This document shows positions 1 to 5,536 of a stretch of 7,481 nucleotides of DNA, piece after piece (the first letter of the stretch is position 1; every line of letters starts with the position of its first letter). The stretch comes from Desulfurellales bacterium. GTDB lineage: Bacteria > Campylobacterota_A > Desulfurellia > Desulfurellales > Hippeaceae. The translations under genes were made by a program, and so were the position numbers. The notes beneath the pieces are model-generated. The model saw only the letters and a program-made list of their open reading frames with translations, was not told where the DNA came from and ran no database searches. The stretch spans positions 1 to 7,481 of the forward strand of contig JAMOPP010000170.1 in the NCBI GenBank assembly GCA_027064405.1, written 5' to 3'.

Positions 1-23
1 GTAGGAGAAGGCAATTATCAGGA
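1..23. repeat. 23-bp direct repeat, copy 1
   Basis: The 23 bases starting GTAGGAGAAGG are repeated exactly and in the same orientation at 1549-1571. The two copies bracket the toxin-antitoxin block and both left-hand copies of the palindromic repeat. Here it is followed by a short unique stretch (24-35) and then repeat copy A. It could be a recombination scar, the end of a longer dispersed repeat that runs off the window, or an insertion boundary. The identity is seen directly; the role is unknown. Confidence 0.8.
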
Positions 24-35
24 ATGTTACGGGCC

Positions 36-260
36 AACATTTGACTTTTGACATCGTTTCTTCCCTTGAAATTGTATTGCGAGTAAATAAAGAAATTAAA
101 TGACATTGTGGATAACGCAATTTGAAGAAATATGCCGTTCTTCCACCTTTAGGGGTGCCACCTCGAAAGGTGGAAAGATTATATGTAAACTATTTTTAAA
201 AATCCTATCAGAATAGGAAAAAGCCATCCAATGTAAAATGTTAAGACACGACCCCTTTTG
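36..260. repeat. Palindromic dispersed repeat, copy A (with nested hairpin insertion)
   Basis: This copy matches copy B (1351-1529) with about five differences over the first 100 bases and almost throughout the right arm, which ends GACACGACCCCTTTT. It also matches copy C (5866-6059). It lacks the outer left arm (AAAGGGGTCGT...) that copy C has, so its left end is truncated. A 46-bp segment absent from B and C is inserted at 135-180. The right end lies 5 bp beyond the stop codon of the MazF-like toxin. No open frame of note is inside it. Confidence 0.85.
135..180. mobile_element. 46-bp hairpin insertion nested in repeat copy A
   Basis: Aligning the three repeat copies shows these bases only in copy A. 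The insert is flanked on both sides by ATATG (130-134 and 181-185), which looks like a 5-bp target duplication. Inside is a 10-bp perfect stem, TTCCACCTTT (141-150) with AAAGGTGGAA (166-175). An alternative stem, CCACCT (158-163) with AGGTGG (168-173), uses a CGAA loop and competes with the first. The mobile origin is inferred; the insertion and the stems are seen directly. Confidence 0.55.
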
Positions 261-265
261 CTCAA

Positions 266-607
266 TCAGATACCGCTTATTATATGATTCAAGCCATTTA
301 TTGCCAATTCTAACTCATTTTCGGAAATTTTGGATAATTTTTCCCCTATTCTTTCAACCGACAAGGTTCTAATTTGGCTTATCTTAACCCAAGACTTTTT
401 TGGTATAAGTGTTTCGGTTAACTCAAGAGTAAATGGGTATTTTACACGTTGAAATTTGCTTGTTATAGCCATTGCTATAACCGTGCCAGATTTTTCGTTA
501 AATACATCGTTGCTTATAATTAATACAGGTCTAAAGCCTCCTTGTTCACTGCCTATTGTCGGATTTAAATCAGCCCACCTTATATCTCCTCTTAGTATTC
601 TGTCCAT
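266..607 (-). CDS. MazF/PemK-family endoribonuclease toxin
   Basis: This encodes a 113-residue type II toxin, expected to be a sequence-specific mRNA endonuclease in the cytoplasm. The N-terminus has the family pattern RGDIRWADLNP (6-16), then GSEQGGFRPVLIIS (19-32), and a later SWVKISQIRTLS stretch (about 72-83). Arg26 and Thr49 fall where the catalytic Arg25 and Thr48 of Bacillus EndoA/MazF lie, so the enzyme appears intact. The length is normal for the family. Its ATG lies inside the end of the antitoxin gene (16-bp overlap), with AGGG about 8 bases upstream, so translation is probably coupled. The stop codon is 5 bp from the end of repeat copy A. The RNA cleavage sequence cannot be predicted from this. 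The gene symbol is left blank because several paralogous names exist (mazF, pemK, ndoA). Confidence 0.93.
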   Translation of the reverse strand: MDRILRGDIRWADLNPTIGSEQGGFRPVLIISNDVFNEKSGTVIAMAITSKFQRVKYPFTLELTETLIPKKSWVKISQIRTLSVERIGEKLSKISENELELAINGLNHIISGI

Positions 608-834
608 TCGGCTATCCCTACGCTAAATCCTTCTTCCGCAAGTTTTTTCTCAAATTCCGGGTCAAATTTTTCGCATTCTTTTATAAACTGTTCTTTCTCT
701 ATTTCTTTTAATTTATCTCTTAATGCTTCTTGCATAAGTCTGCTTCTATTTATAAATCGTTTGGATTTCACAAGGTTGTCGGCTTTTTTAAGCAAAGATT
801 CATCTACGGTTATAGCTATTTTTCTTGTAGACAT
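592..834 (-). CDS. Ribbon-helix-helix antitoxin of the MazEF-type pair
   Basis: This 80-residue protein should bind and neutralise the MazF-like toxin encoded directly downstream and repress their shared promoter. Residues 1-45 (MSTRKIAITVDESLLKKAD then KRFINRSRLMQEALRDKL) form a typical MetJ/CopG-like ribbon-helix-helix DNA-binding domain. The charged tail (about 46-80, with FDPEFEKKLAEEG and ending in EWTEY) resembles the toxin-binding tail of MazE/PemI-type antitoxins. The start is well supported: AAGGAGGTG at 839-847 sits a few bases before the ATG. It overlaps the toxin gene by 16 bp in another frame. A palindrome at 856-874 overlaps the predicted -10 box and is the likely autoregulatory operator. 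Confidence 0.92.
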   Translation of the reverse strand: MSTRKIAITVDESLLKKADNLVKSKRFINRSRLMQEALRDKLKEIEKEQFIKECEKFDPEFEKKLAEEGFSVGIAEWTEY

Positions 835-855
835 ATTACACCTCCTTACTTTTTA

Positions 856-874
856 GTATGACATATTATCATAC
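856..874. promoter_or_regulatory. Palindromic operator of the toxin-antitoxin operon
   Basis: GTATGA (856-861) and TCATAC (869-874) form a perfect inverted repeat separated by 7 bases. It covers the predicted -10 hexamer and lies about 22 bp upstream of the antitoxin start. RHH antitoxins commonly repress their own operons through such sites, so binding by the antitoxin is inferred. A tandem 9-mer, ACTTATATC twice at 873-890, adjoins it and may be an additional site. Confidence 0.6.
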
Positions 875-892
875 TTATATCACTTATATCAA
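865..892 (-). promoter_or_regulatory. Sigma-70-type promoter for the toxin-antitoxin operon
   Basis: Reading the minus strand, TTGATA (892-887) and GATAAT (870-865) are each one base from the -35 and -10 consensus and are 16 bp apart. Transcription would start near 855-860, just ahead of the strong ribosome binding site of the antitoxin. The spacing and position make this the best promoter candidate in the left part of the window. Confidence 0.6.
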
Positions 893-934
893 CCCTTTTT
901 CTCTTAATATCTCTTTAGCTTCCTGCCCGCTCAT
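884..934 (-). pseudogene. Possible stump of a small regulator or toxin gene (16 codons)
   Basis: A short frame starting at ATG (934-932) reads MSGQEAKEILREKGLI and then stops at TAA. This helix-like, charged start resembles the N-termini of small helix-turn-helix regulators or HicA-like proteins, but sixteen residues are too few for assignment. It is preceded by a promoter-like TTGACA (961-956) and a weak -10 region around 939-933. It ends inside the promoter of the toxin-antitoxin operon. It may be a leftover from a recombination event, or chance. Confidence 0.25.
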
Positions 935-961
935 TCTTAAATAAAGAGTCCTTCTTGTCAA
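933..961 (-). promoter_or_regulatory. Promoter-like sequence with consensus -35
   Basis: On the minus strand a perfect TTGACA (961-956) is followed 16-17 bp later by TAAGAA/AAGAAT (939-933), a weak -10. It directly precedes the 16-codon frame at 884-934 and the toxin-antitoxin promoter. It may be an orphan promoter left by an earlier gene. No ribosome binding site is evident for the small frame. Confidence 0.3.
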
Positions 962-1118
962 GACAATTCTTGAAAAAACTGCTTTTTCACTGATGGACAC
1001 TCTTTGTCAGTATATTGTATTTTGATGCTATCTCGTTAATAGTAGCATTGCCTTCTAAAACCTCTAAGACAACCTTTGTTTTAAATGCAGATGAAAACGC
1101 CTTGCGTTTCTTGCTCAC
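958..1118 (-). pseudogene. IS3-type orfA transposase stump, frameshifted
   Basis: From a GTG start (1118-1116) with TGGAGG six bases upstream, the frame reads VSKKRKAFSSAFKTKVVLEV and continues through TINEIASKY to SVHQ, then TGA at 989-987. This is the helix-turn-helix N-terminus of IS3-family OrfA (HTH_Tnp_1 type). Such proteins usually continue QWKKQFLEN; here the next frame reads KKQFFQELS immediately, so one G of a TGG Trp codon has been lost. The remainder stops at 958-960 and the normal rest of orfA and all of orfB are missing. It is a dead remnant that cannot make transposase. Confidence 0.72.
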
Positions 1119-1350
1119 TTTCAACCTCCAAATAAAAGAATTTGATTTGAAGAAGAAGATTCAGGATGAAACATTCTAAATCAAACTCAATCAAATCTTT
1201 TTTAATCTTAACAGATTTAATAATAAAAATATTCAAAAATCTGTTAAAAAAATACGGTGGCATTATATTGCATAATTGTGTAACAACTTAAAAACATAGG
1301 GAAAAGAAGTGAAGTTTGACAATGGGAAAAGAGGGTTTTTTAACAGGCTG
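1119..1350. other. AT-rich non-coding stretch upstream of the IS remnant
   Basis: No believable gene is present on either strand. A 60-codon minus-strand frame across 1081-1263 overlaps the transposase remnant in another frame and has low-complexity composition. The stretch contains the inverted repeat at 1208-1247 and runs into a 15-bp palindrome at 1340-1354 (TTAACAG, G, CTGTTAA) that straddles the left edge of repeat copy B. It is probably the decayed flank of the lost insertion sequence. Confidence 0.5.
1208..1247. repeat. 11-bp perfect inverted repeat
   Basis: TTAACAGATTT (1208-1218) and AAATCTGTTAA (1237-1247) are exact reverse complements around an 18-base AT-rich loop. No T-run follows the stem directly on either strand, so it is a poor terminator. 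The TTAACAG/CTGTTAA core recurs in the palindrome at 1340-1354. It may be part of the end of the vanished insertion sequence or a protein-binding site. Confidence 0.55.
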
Positions 1351-1529
1351 TTAACATTTGACTTTTGACATCGTTTCTTCCCTTGAAATTGTATTGTGAG
1401 TAAATAAAGAAATTAAATGACATTGTGAACAATGCAATTTGAAGAGATATGCTGAAATTATTTTTAAAAATCCTATCAGAATGGGAAAAAGCCTGCCTAA
1501 TGTAAAATGTTAAGACACGACCCCTTTTG
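1351..1529. repeat. Palindromic dispersed repeat, copy B
   Basis: This copy is nearly identical to copy A without its 46-bp insert, and is clearly related to copy C. It starts TTAACATTTGAC and ends GACACGACCCCTTTTG. Its outer left arm is missing, replaced by the palindrome at 1340-1354. At its right end TTTTGCG is present twice (1525-1531, 1532-1538), followed by a second CGACCCC, a partial duplication of the element end like the one seen beside copy C. Confidence 0.85.
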
Positions 1530-1548
1530 CGTTTTGCGACCCCAACAG

Positions 1549-1571
1549 GTAGGAGAAGGCAATTATCAGGA
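1549..1571. repeat. 23-bp direct repeat, copy 2
   Basis: This is identical to positions 1-23. Here it follows repeat copy B after 19 bases and leads into the tail of the cytochrome bd operon. Its last part forms one arm of the hairpin at 1558-1592, whose other arm lies outside the repeat. Confidence 0.8.
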
Positions 1572-1592
1572 TATCAAATCCCAATAATTGCC
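1558..1592 (-). other. Hairpin at the end of the cytochrome bd operon
   Basis: GGCAATTAT (1558-1566) and ATAATTGCC (1584-1592) are perfect 9-bp arms. An inner GGAT (1569-1572) / ATCC (1579-1582) pair extends the stem after a 2-base internal mismatch. It begins 16 bp past the stop of the small ORF at 1608-1700, where an operon terminator would be expected. There is no U-tract after it on the minus strand, so intrinsic termination would be weak; it could instead stabilise the mRNA 3' end. Confidence 0.4.
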
Positions 1593-1607
1593 CAATAATA
1601 TTCACTG

Positions 1608-1700
1608 TTAAAGTAAATCGGATTTGTCAAGCATATAGACAGCGCCTTTATAGGATAAATATATTAAAAGTACCCAAGCCGTCATTAGCAAAAGATTCAT
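1608..1700 (-). CDS. 30-residue membrane peptide, probable CydX-like small subunit
   Basis: The frame starts 14 bp after the cydB stop with GGAGAG six bases before its ATG, so it is well placed for translation as the last gene of the cyd operon. It encodes a single hydrophobic helix (residues 2-17, starting MNLLLMTAWVLLIYLSY), followed by Lys18 and a short polar tail ending DKSDLL. Bacterial cytochrome bd oxidases often contain such one-helix subunits (CydX of about 37 residues in E. coli, CydS in Geobacillus) encoded directly after cydB, which stabilise the haem groups. The peptide does not clearly match the CydX sequence pattern, so the assignment rests on size, topology, ribosome binding site and position. 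It is short enough to be missed by standard gene calling. Confidence 0.7.
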   Translation of the reverse strand: MNLLLMTAWVLLIYLSYKGAVYMLDKSDLL

Positions 1701-1714
1701 AACACTCTCCTTTT

Positions 1715-2851
1715 TTAATAAGATTCATCGTTTGAAGAAATTTCTTCAAGGGTTAATTTTTTAGCATTCATTTTTTTCCATACAATAGAAATATATCCCA
1801 AAACCACAGGAATGAAAAGCGCAACATAAAGCATAGCTGTTAGGGTTATGTGGCTTGATGATGCATTATAGATTGTCAGGCTTGACTGTAAATCAACTTT
1901 TGAAGGATAAAATGCCGTATTGTGAAATCCTGCTATGAAAAATACGGTTAATCCAATCAAGACGGTTCCTAATCCACCAAACCAAATTCCTTTAAAGCTA
2001 TTTTTTATGCTTGTTGAAAATACACCCCACACAACAAGTAGAAGTCCAACAAGAAGAGAGATTAGTGCCACGGGCATAGATAGAATATTTGATAGATATT
2101 TGCCTTTCACAAGCGTTACAAGACCGGCTGAGTTTACATCAAATCCGTTTGCAAAGACAAAATATCCGACAATATAGAGAAGGAAAATTAAGGATACTAT
2201 AAAATTTCTAAGCGTGCATTTTCTTAATCGTTGCTCAAGCTCGGGTGTTTTTGTAAAATCTATATTGTTTAAGAGATACATAGAGCCGAGAGTTCTTGCA
2301 TTAAATACGAGAAATAATCCTAATGATAGGTTAAAAAGAGAAAATGCAGCTTCCAATCCCCTTAAGGGGTTTGTCCATGTAACTTGATTGTATTCGTTCA
2401 GGGTAAAGTTAGAACCTGTAAAAAAAGTACCTACGGCAGCTCCAATGAGTAAAATGCCAATAGAGCCGTTTATAAATAAAAACAGTTCATATGTTTTTGC
2501 ACCGAGGAAGTTGTTGGGTTTTTTTCTATACTCATAACTTACAGCCTGTATTATGAAGCTAAATAATATGCCCATCCATACCAGATAACCTCCACCGAAA
2601 CTTACCGAATAAAACTTAGGGAAGGACGCAAAAAGTGCTCCACCGAACATTACGAGTGTTGTAAATGTCAATTCCCATTTTGTGCCGAGAGAGTTAATGA
2701 TTAAGGTTTTTTCTTCTTCTGATTTTGCTACCTGCCAAAGTAGAGTTTGTCCACCTTGAACAAAATTTAAAAACAGAAAAAGAGAACCGATAACACTAAT
2801 TAGAATCCACCACATTTGCTGTAAAACAGCTGTATCTAAACTGCCTATCAT
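1715..2851 (-). CDS. cydB: Cytochrome bd oxidase subunit II (CydB)
   Basis: This 378-residue integral membrane protein pairs with CydA to form the quinol:O2 oxidoreductase of the inner membrane. About eight or nine hydrophobic helices are visible. After WWILISVIGSLFLFLNF comes FVQGGQTLL (30-38), where E. coli CydB has TDGFDMGVG; this variant is typical of a CydB branch in anaerobic lineages. Trp59-Glu60 aligns with Trp57-Asp58 of E. coli, the latter part of the proton path. GGALFASFP follows as in the family. The ATG is one base after the cydA stop, and GGAGGTGG inside the last cydA codons serves as its ribosome binding site, so the two are translationally coupled. Length is normal and no damage is seen. 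Confidence 0.95.
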   Translation of the reverse strand: MIGSLDTAVLQQMWWILISVIGSLFLFLNFVQGGQTLLWQVAKSEEEKTLIINSLGTKWELTFTTLVMFGGALFASFPKFYSVSFGGGYLVWMGILFSFIIQAVSYEYRKKPNNFLGAKTYELFLFINGSIGILLIGAAVGTFFTGSNFTLNEYNQVTWTNPLRGLEAAFSLFNLSLGLFLVFNARTLGSMYLLNNIDFTKTPELEQRLRKCTLRNFIVSLIFLLYIVGYFVFANGFDVNSAGLVTLVKGKYLSNILSMPVALISLLVGLLLVVWGVFSTSIKNSFKGIWFGGLGTVLIGLTVFFIAGFHNTAFYPSKVDLQSSLTIYNASSSHITLTAMLYVALFIPVVLGYISIVWKKMNAKKLTLEEISSNDESY

Positions 2852-2852
2852 A

Positions 2853-4385
2853 TTAATCCACCTCCGGCCCTATTTTTATCTGTTTTAACATAATTTTGAT
2901 TTCGGCAATTAATAGGAGTGTGAACAGAATAAGGAAGGTGAAAAATGTTGTTTTGATATACCCTGATGATAAGTTTGTCACGGCAACATTTACAGGCAAA
3001 AGACCGTTAATAGTCCATGGTTGTCTTCCTACCTCCGCAAGAACCCATCCTGCTTCTTGTGCAATCCACCCCAAAAAAACACCTATTAAACCCAGCATTA
3101 ATACATATTTCTGTTCAACTATACTGCCTTTCATTGTATAAAACAGGAAAATTAAAAACAGTATAGGGAAAAGTGTTCCGAGCGCAACCATAATATGAAA
3201 TGAATAAAAGGATATTGCTACAGGGGGCACTATATCTGTGGGATTTTTTAGATATCCGTAACCTATGTATTGCTCGTATTTATTAAAGGTTGAAAGGGCG
3301 GCACTTGCTTTTTCTTTGTCGTTTTTTTCTTTCGCATCTTTATACGATGCAAGGGCATTGATTGCAAGTTTGCCCATTTTGATTTTATCAGTTGCGCTCA
3401 TAATGTTTTCTTGTTTGTTTCCGTAAACAAAATCATCTATCCCGGGAACAAAACTGTCCAATTTTCTGTTTGCCAAAAGTGACAGCATCCATGGAACTTT
3501 TATGGATAGATAAAATGCATTTTTGTTATCACCAATTTTTTTAGACGGGTTCATAACTCCCAAGACAACATCACCGGCTTTCTTCTCTCCCTTATAAAGT
3601 CCTGCCAAAGCAGCGAGTTTTACAGGCTGAAAACGGGCGTCTTGAAATGCTGACTCATCACCTGTCATCACAACAAAACCTGAGGCGAGAAGCCCAAATA
3701 CAGATGCTATTATAATGGACCTTTTTGCCATTTTAATATGTCTTTTCTTTAAAAGATACCATGAAGAAACCGTTACGACAAAGAGCGAAGCCAATAAGAA
3801 TCCTGAGCTTGTTGTGTGTACAAATTTTGATATTGCAACAGGAGACAACGCCATATCCCAAAAACTTTTTAACTCAAACCGAGCTCTATCCGGATTAAAT
3901 TGCATAGCCACAGGATGTTGCATCCATGCATTTGCCACAAGTATCCATAAAGCTGATAAGTTTGAGCCGAGTGCCACCATCCATGTTGACATTAGATGGA
4001 ATTTTTTGGAAACCCTATTCCACCCGAAAAACATAACGGCAAAAAAGGTTGATTCAAGGAAAAATGCTAATAAACCTTCAATAGCCAATGGTGCTCCAAA
4101 AAGGTCGCCTACCATCCATGAATAATTTGACCAGTTTGTACCAAACTCAAACTCTAAAATTATTCCGGTCGCCAGTCCTATCGCAAAGTTAATACCAAAT
4201 AGCGTCATCCAAAACTTTGCAATTTTTTTCCACTCCTCCTTGCCCGTCTTAACATAAATGGACTCAAAAAATGCACAAAGCACGGAGAGTCCGAGCGTAA
4301 GAGGTACGAAAATCCAATGATACATAGCTGTAAGAGCAAATTGAGCTCTTGACCAATCCACTACCGATAAATCAATTCCGGTCAT
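2853..4385 (-). CDS. cydA: Cytochrome bd oxidase subunit I (CydA)
   Basis: This 510-residue catalytic subunit carries haems b558, b595 and d and oxidises quinol while reducing O2 to water. Expected ligands are present with a constant offset from E. coli: His23 (His19), His190 (His186) and Met399 (Met393). Glu103 and Glu111 (E99, E107) lie in AIEGLLAFFLEST, and GRQPW is at 453-457 with Glu451 before it. The periplasmic Q-loop starts at GDESAF (242-247) and is fairly long, like the E. coli type, but about 20 residues shorter near its end. Lys256 matches Lys252, while the position of the quinol-site Glu257 is Ala261 (GCA). GGAGG precedes the ATG, 20 bp after the DUF4492 gene. Cytochrome bd has very high O2 affinity and tolerates NO and sulfide, which suits the neighbouring genes. 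Confidence 0.97.
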   Translation of the reverse strand: MTGIDLSVVDWSRAQFALTAMYHWIFVPLTLGLSVLCAFFESIYVKTGKEEWKKIAKFWMTLFGINFAIGLATGIILEFEFGTNWSNYSWMVGDLFGAPLAIEGLLAFFLESTFFAVMFFGWNRVSKKFHLMSTWMVALGSNLSALWILVANAWMQHPVAMQFNPDRARFELKSFWDMALSPVAISKFVHTTSSGFLLASLFVVTVSSWYLLKKRHIKMAKRSIIIASVFGLLASGFVVMTGDESAFQDARFQPVKLAALAGLYKGEKKAGDVVLGVMNPSKKIGDNKNAFYLSIKVPWMLSLLANRKLDSFVPGIDDFVYGNKQENIMSATDKIKMGKLAINALASYKDAKEKNDKEKASAALSTFNKYEQYIGYGYLKNPTDIVPPVAISFYSFHIMVALGTLFPILFLIFLFYTMKGSIVEQKYVLMLGLIGVFLGWIAQEAGWVLAEVGRQPWTINGLLPVNVAVTNLSSGYIKTTFFTFLILFTLLLIAEIKIMLKQIKIGPEVD

Positions 4386-4405
4386 AAATCCTCCTTATCT
4401 AAAAA

Positions 4406-4630
4406 TCATTTTACATGTGAAATTTGTTGATATACATAATTTGCTCGCTCTTTATCGTTATGAAATTTTGTATTTAAAAAATTCTTAAAAAAAAGAAGTT
4501 TTAAAATAACGAAGATTATAAAGAGTTTTATTAAAATTATTTTCCAGAGAGATTTTCCAACTTTCATAGATTTAAAACCAATAACATAAAATAGTATAAA
4601 ATCTTTAAGTTTATCGAAAATAAAAGACAT
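4406..4630 (-). CDS. DUF4492 family small membrane protein
   Basis: This 74-residue protein has the DUF4492 signature: FYVIGFKSMKVGKSLWKIIL (14-33) followed by a hydrophobic helix (about 31-48) and FFKNFLN (47-53). Members of this family are characteristically encoded just upstream of cydA in Bacteroidota, Campylobacterota and related anaerobes; their biochemical function is unknown to me. The short cytoplasmic N-terminus, one transmembrane segment and polar C-terminus suggest an accessory or assembly factor for the oxidase. AAAGGAAG lies four bases before the ATG. The gap to nfo upstream is 33 bp without a clear promoter, and cydA starts 20 bp downstream, so it probably belongs to the same transcript. 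Confidence 0.85.
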   Translation of the reverse strand: MSFIFDKLKDFILFYVIGFKSMKVGKSLWKIILIKLFIIFVILKLLFFKNFLNTKFHNDKERANYVYQQISHVK

Positions 4631-4663
4631 AAAACTTCCTTTGTATGTATTGTTTAAAAATAA

Positions 4664-5518
4664 TTAAACTTGATGCTTTTCTATAAATCCATAAAGCATT
4701 TCAATCTCTTTTTGCCACAAATCGGGGTTTGTTGTTTCTAATATCATAGGTATATCATCTATTCTTTTGTCATTCATTATGAACCTAAACGCATCTATAC
4801 CAATATTACCCATACCAATACTGTTATGTCTGTCAACTCTGCTTGCAAACTGCGATTTTGCATCGTTAAGATGCATACCCTTTAAAAAATTGAAGCCTAT
4901 AACCTTATCAAATTCATCGAATGTTTTTTCGTATGCCTCTCTGCTTCTAATATCGTATCCTGCTGCAAACATATGACAAGTGTCTATGCATACGCCTATC
5001 CTTTTCTTATCATCTGTCATTTCAATAATTTTTGCAAGATGTTCAAATCTGTATCCTACATTTGTGCCTTCACCCGCCGTATTTTCACATACAATCGTTA
5101 CACCTTTCACTATTTCAAGTGTCTCATTTACAGCATCTGCAATTTGATTTAAACAATCGTTTTCACCTGTTTTATTTAAGTGAGCACCAGGATGAACATT
5201 TAAATATTTTAAACCGAGCAGACTGCATCTTTTCATTTCTTCCGTAAAGGCTTTTTTTGATTTTGTAAAGGTTTCAATTGATGGCGAGCCTAAATTGATT
5301 AAATAACTTGCATGCGGGAGTATATATTTTGGATTGTAATTATAAGTTTTGCAGTTTTCCTTAAACATTTTTATATTTTTTTCAGTTAGAGGTTTGGATT
5401 GCCATTGTCTTTGATTTCTTGTGAACATAGCAAATGCTTTTGCCCCTATTTTATGTGCTCTTATCGGTGCATTTTCAACACCACCTGCAATACTCATATG
5501 CGCTCCAACCATTTTCAA
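4664..5518 (-). CDS. nfo: Endonuclease IV (AP endonuclease Nfo)
   Basis: This 284-residue enzyme cuts DNA 5' of abasic sites and oxidised lesions in base excision repair. It aligns with E. coli Nfo (285 residues) almost without gaps, and all nine zinc ligands are at the E. coli numbers: His69, His109, Glu145, Asp179, His182, His216, Asp229, His231 and Glu261. Other family motifs are NQRQWQ (35-40), LPHASYLINLG (67-77) and GMHLNDAKS (214-222). The start is a TTG (5518-5516): GGGAG at 5526-5530 lies 7 bases upstream, and the resulting MKMVGAHMS matches MKYIGAHVS of E. coli. A downstream ATG at 5512 would lose two residues and be spaced less well. It follows the ygbA-like gene by 18 bp. Its presence in an O2/NO-response run fits a role against nitrosative and oxidative DNA damage. 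Confidence 0.97.
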   Translation of the reverse strand: MKMVGAHMSIAGGVENAPIRAHKIGAKAFAMFTRNQRQWQSKPLTEKNIKMFKENCKTYNYNPKYILPHASYLINLGSPSIETFTKSKKAFTEEMKRCSLLGLKYLNVHPGAHLNKTGENDCLNQIADAVNETLEIVKGVTIVCENTAGEGTNVGYRFEHLAKIIEMTDDKKRIGVCIDTCHMFAAGYDIRSREAYEKTFDEFDKVIGFNFLKGMHLNDAKSQFASRVDRHNSIGMGNIGIDAFRFIMNDKRIDDIPMILETTNPDLWQKEIEMLYGFIEKHQV

Positions 5519-5536
5519 GGCTTTTCTCCCTCTGTT

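Noticed and set aside
141..175. T-box-like riboswitch sequence (AGGGGTGCCACCTCG resembles the antiterminator bulge)
   Set aside because: There is no stem I or specifier region, the upstream sequence is the mobile repeat, no aminoacyl-tRNA or amino-acid gene follows on that strand, and the similarity is only partial.
1208..1247. Intrinsic terminator
   Set aside because: The stem is AT-rich and is not followed by a T-run on either strand; no intact gene ends there.
1081..1263. 60-codon minus-strand open frame
   Set aside because: It overlaps the IS3 orfA remnant in another frame, has low-complexity AT-rich composition and no ribosome binding site or recognisable domain.
1566..1580. FNR-type site near the end of the cyd operon
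   Set aside because: The half-sites do not match TTGAT-N4-ATCAA and the location is downstream of the operon, not at a promoter.
3715..4125. 136-codon plus-strand open frame
   Set aside because: It lies fully antisense to cydA, which is clearly coding with all ligands conserved; the frame is a shadow.
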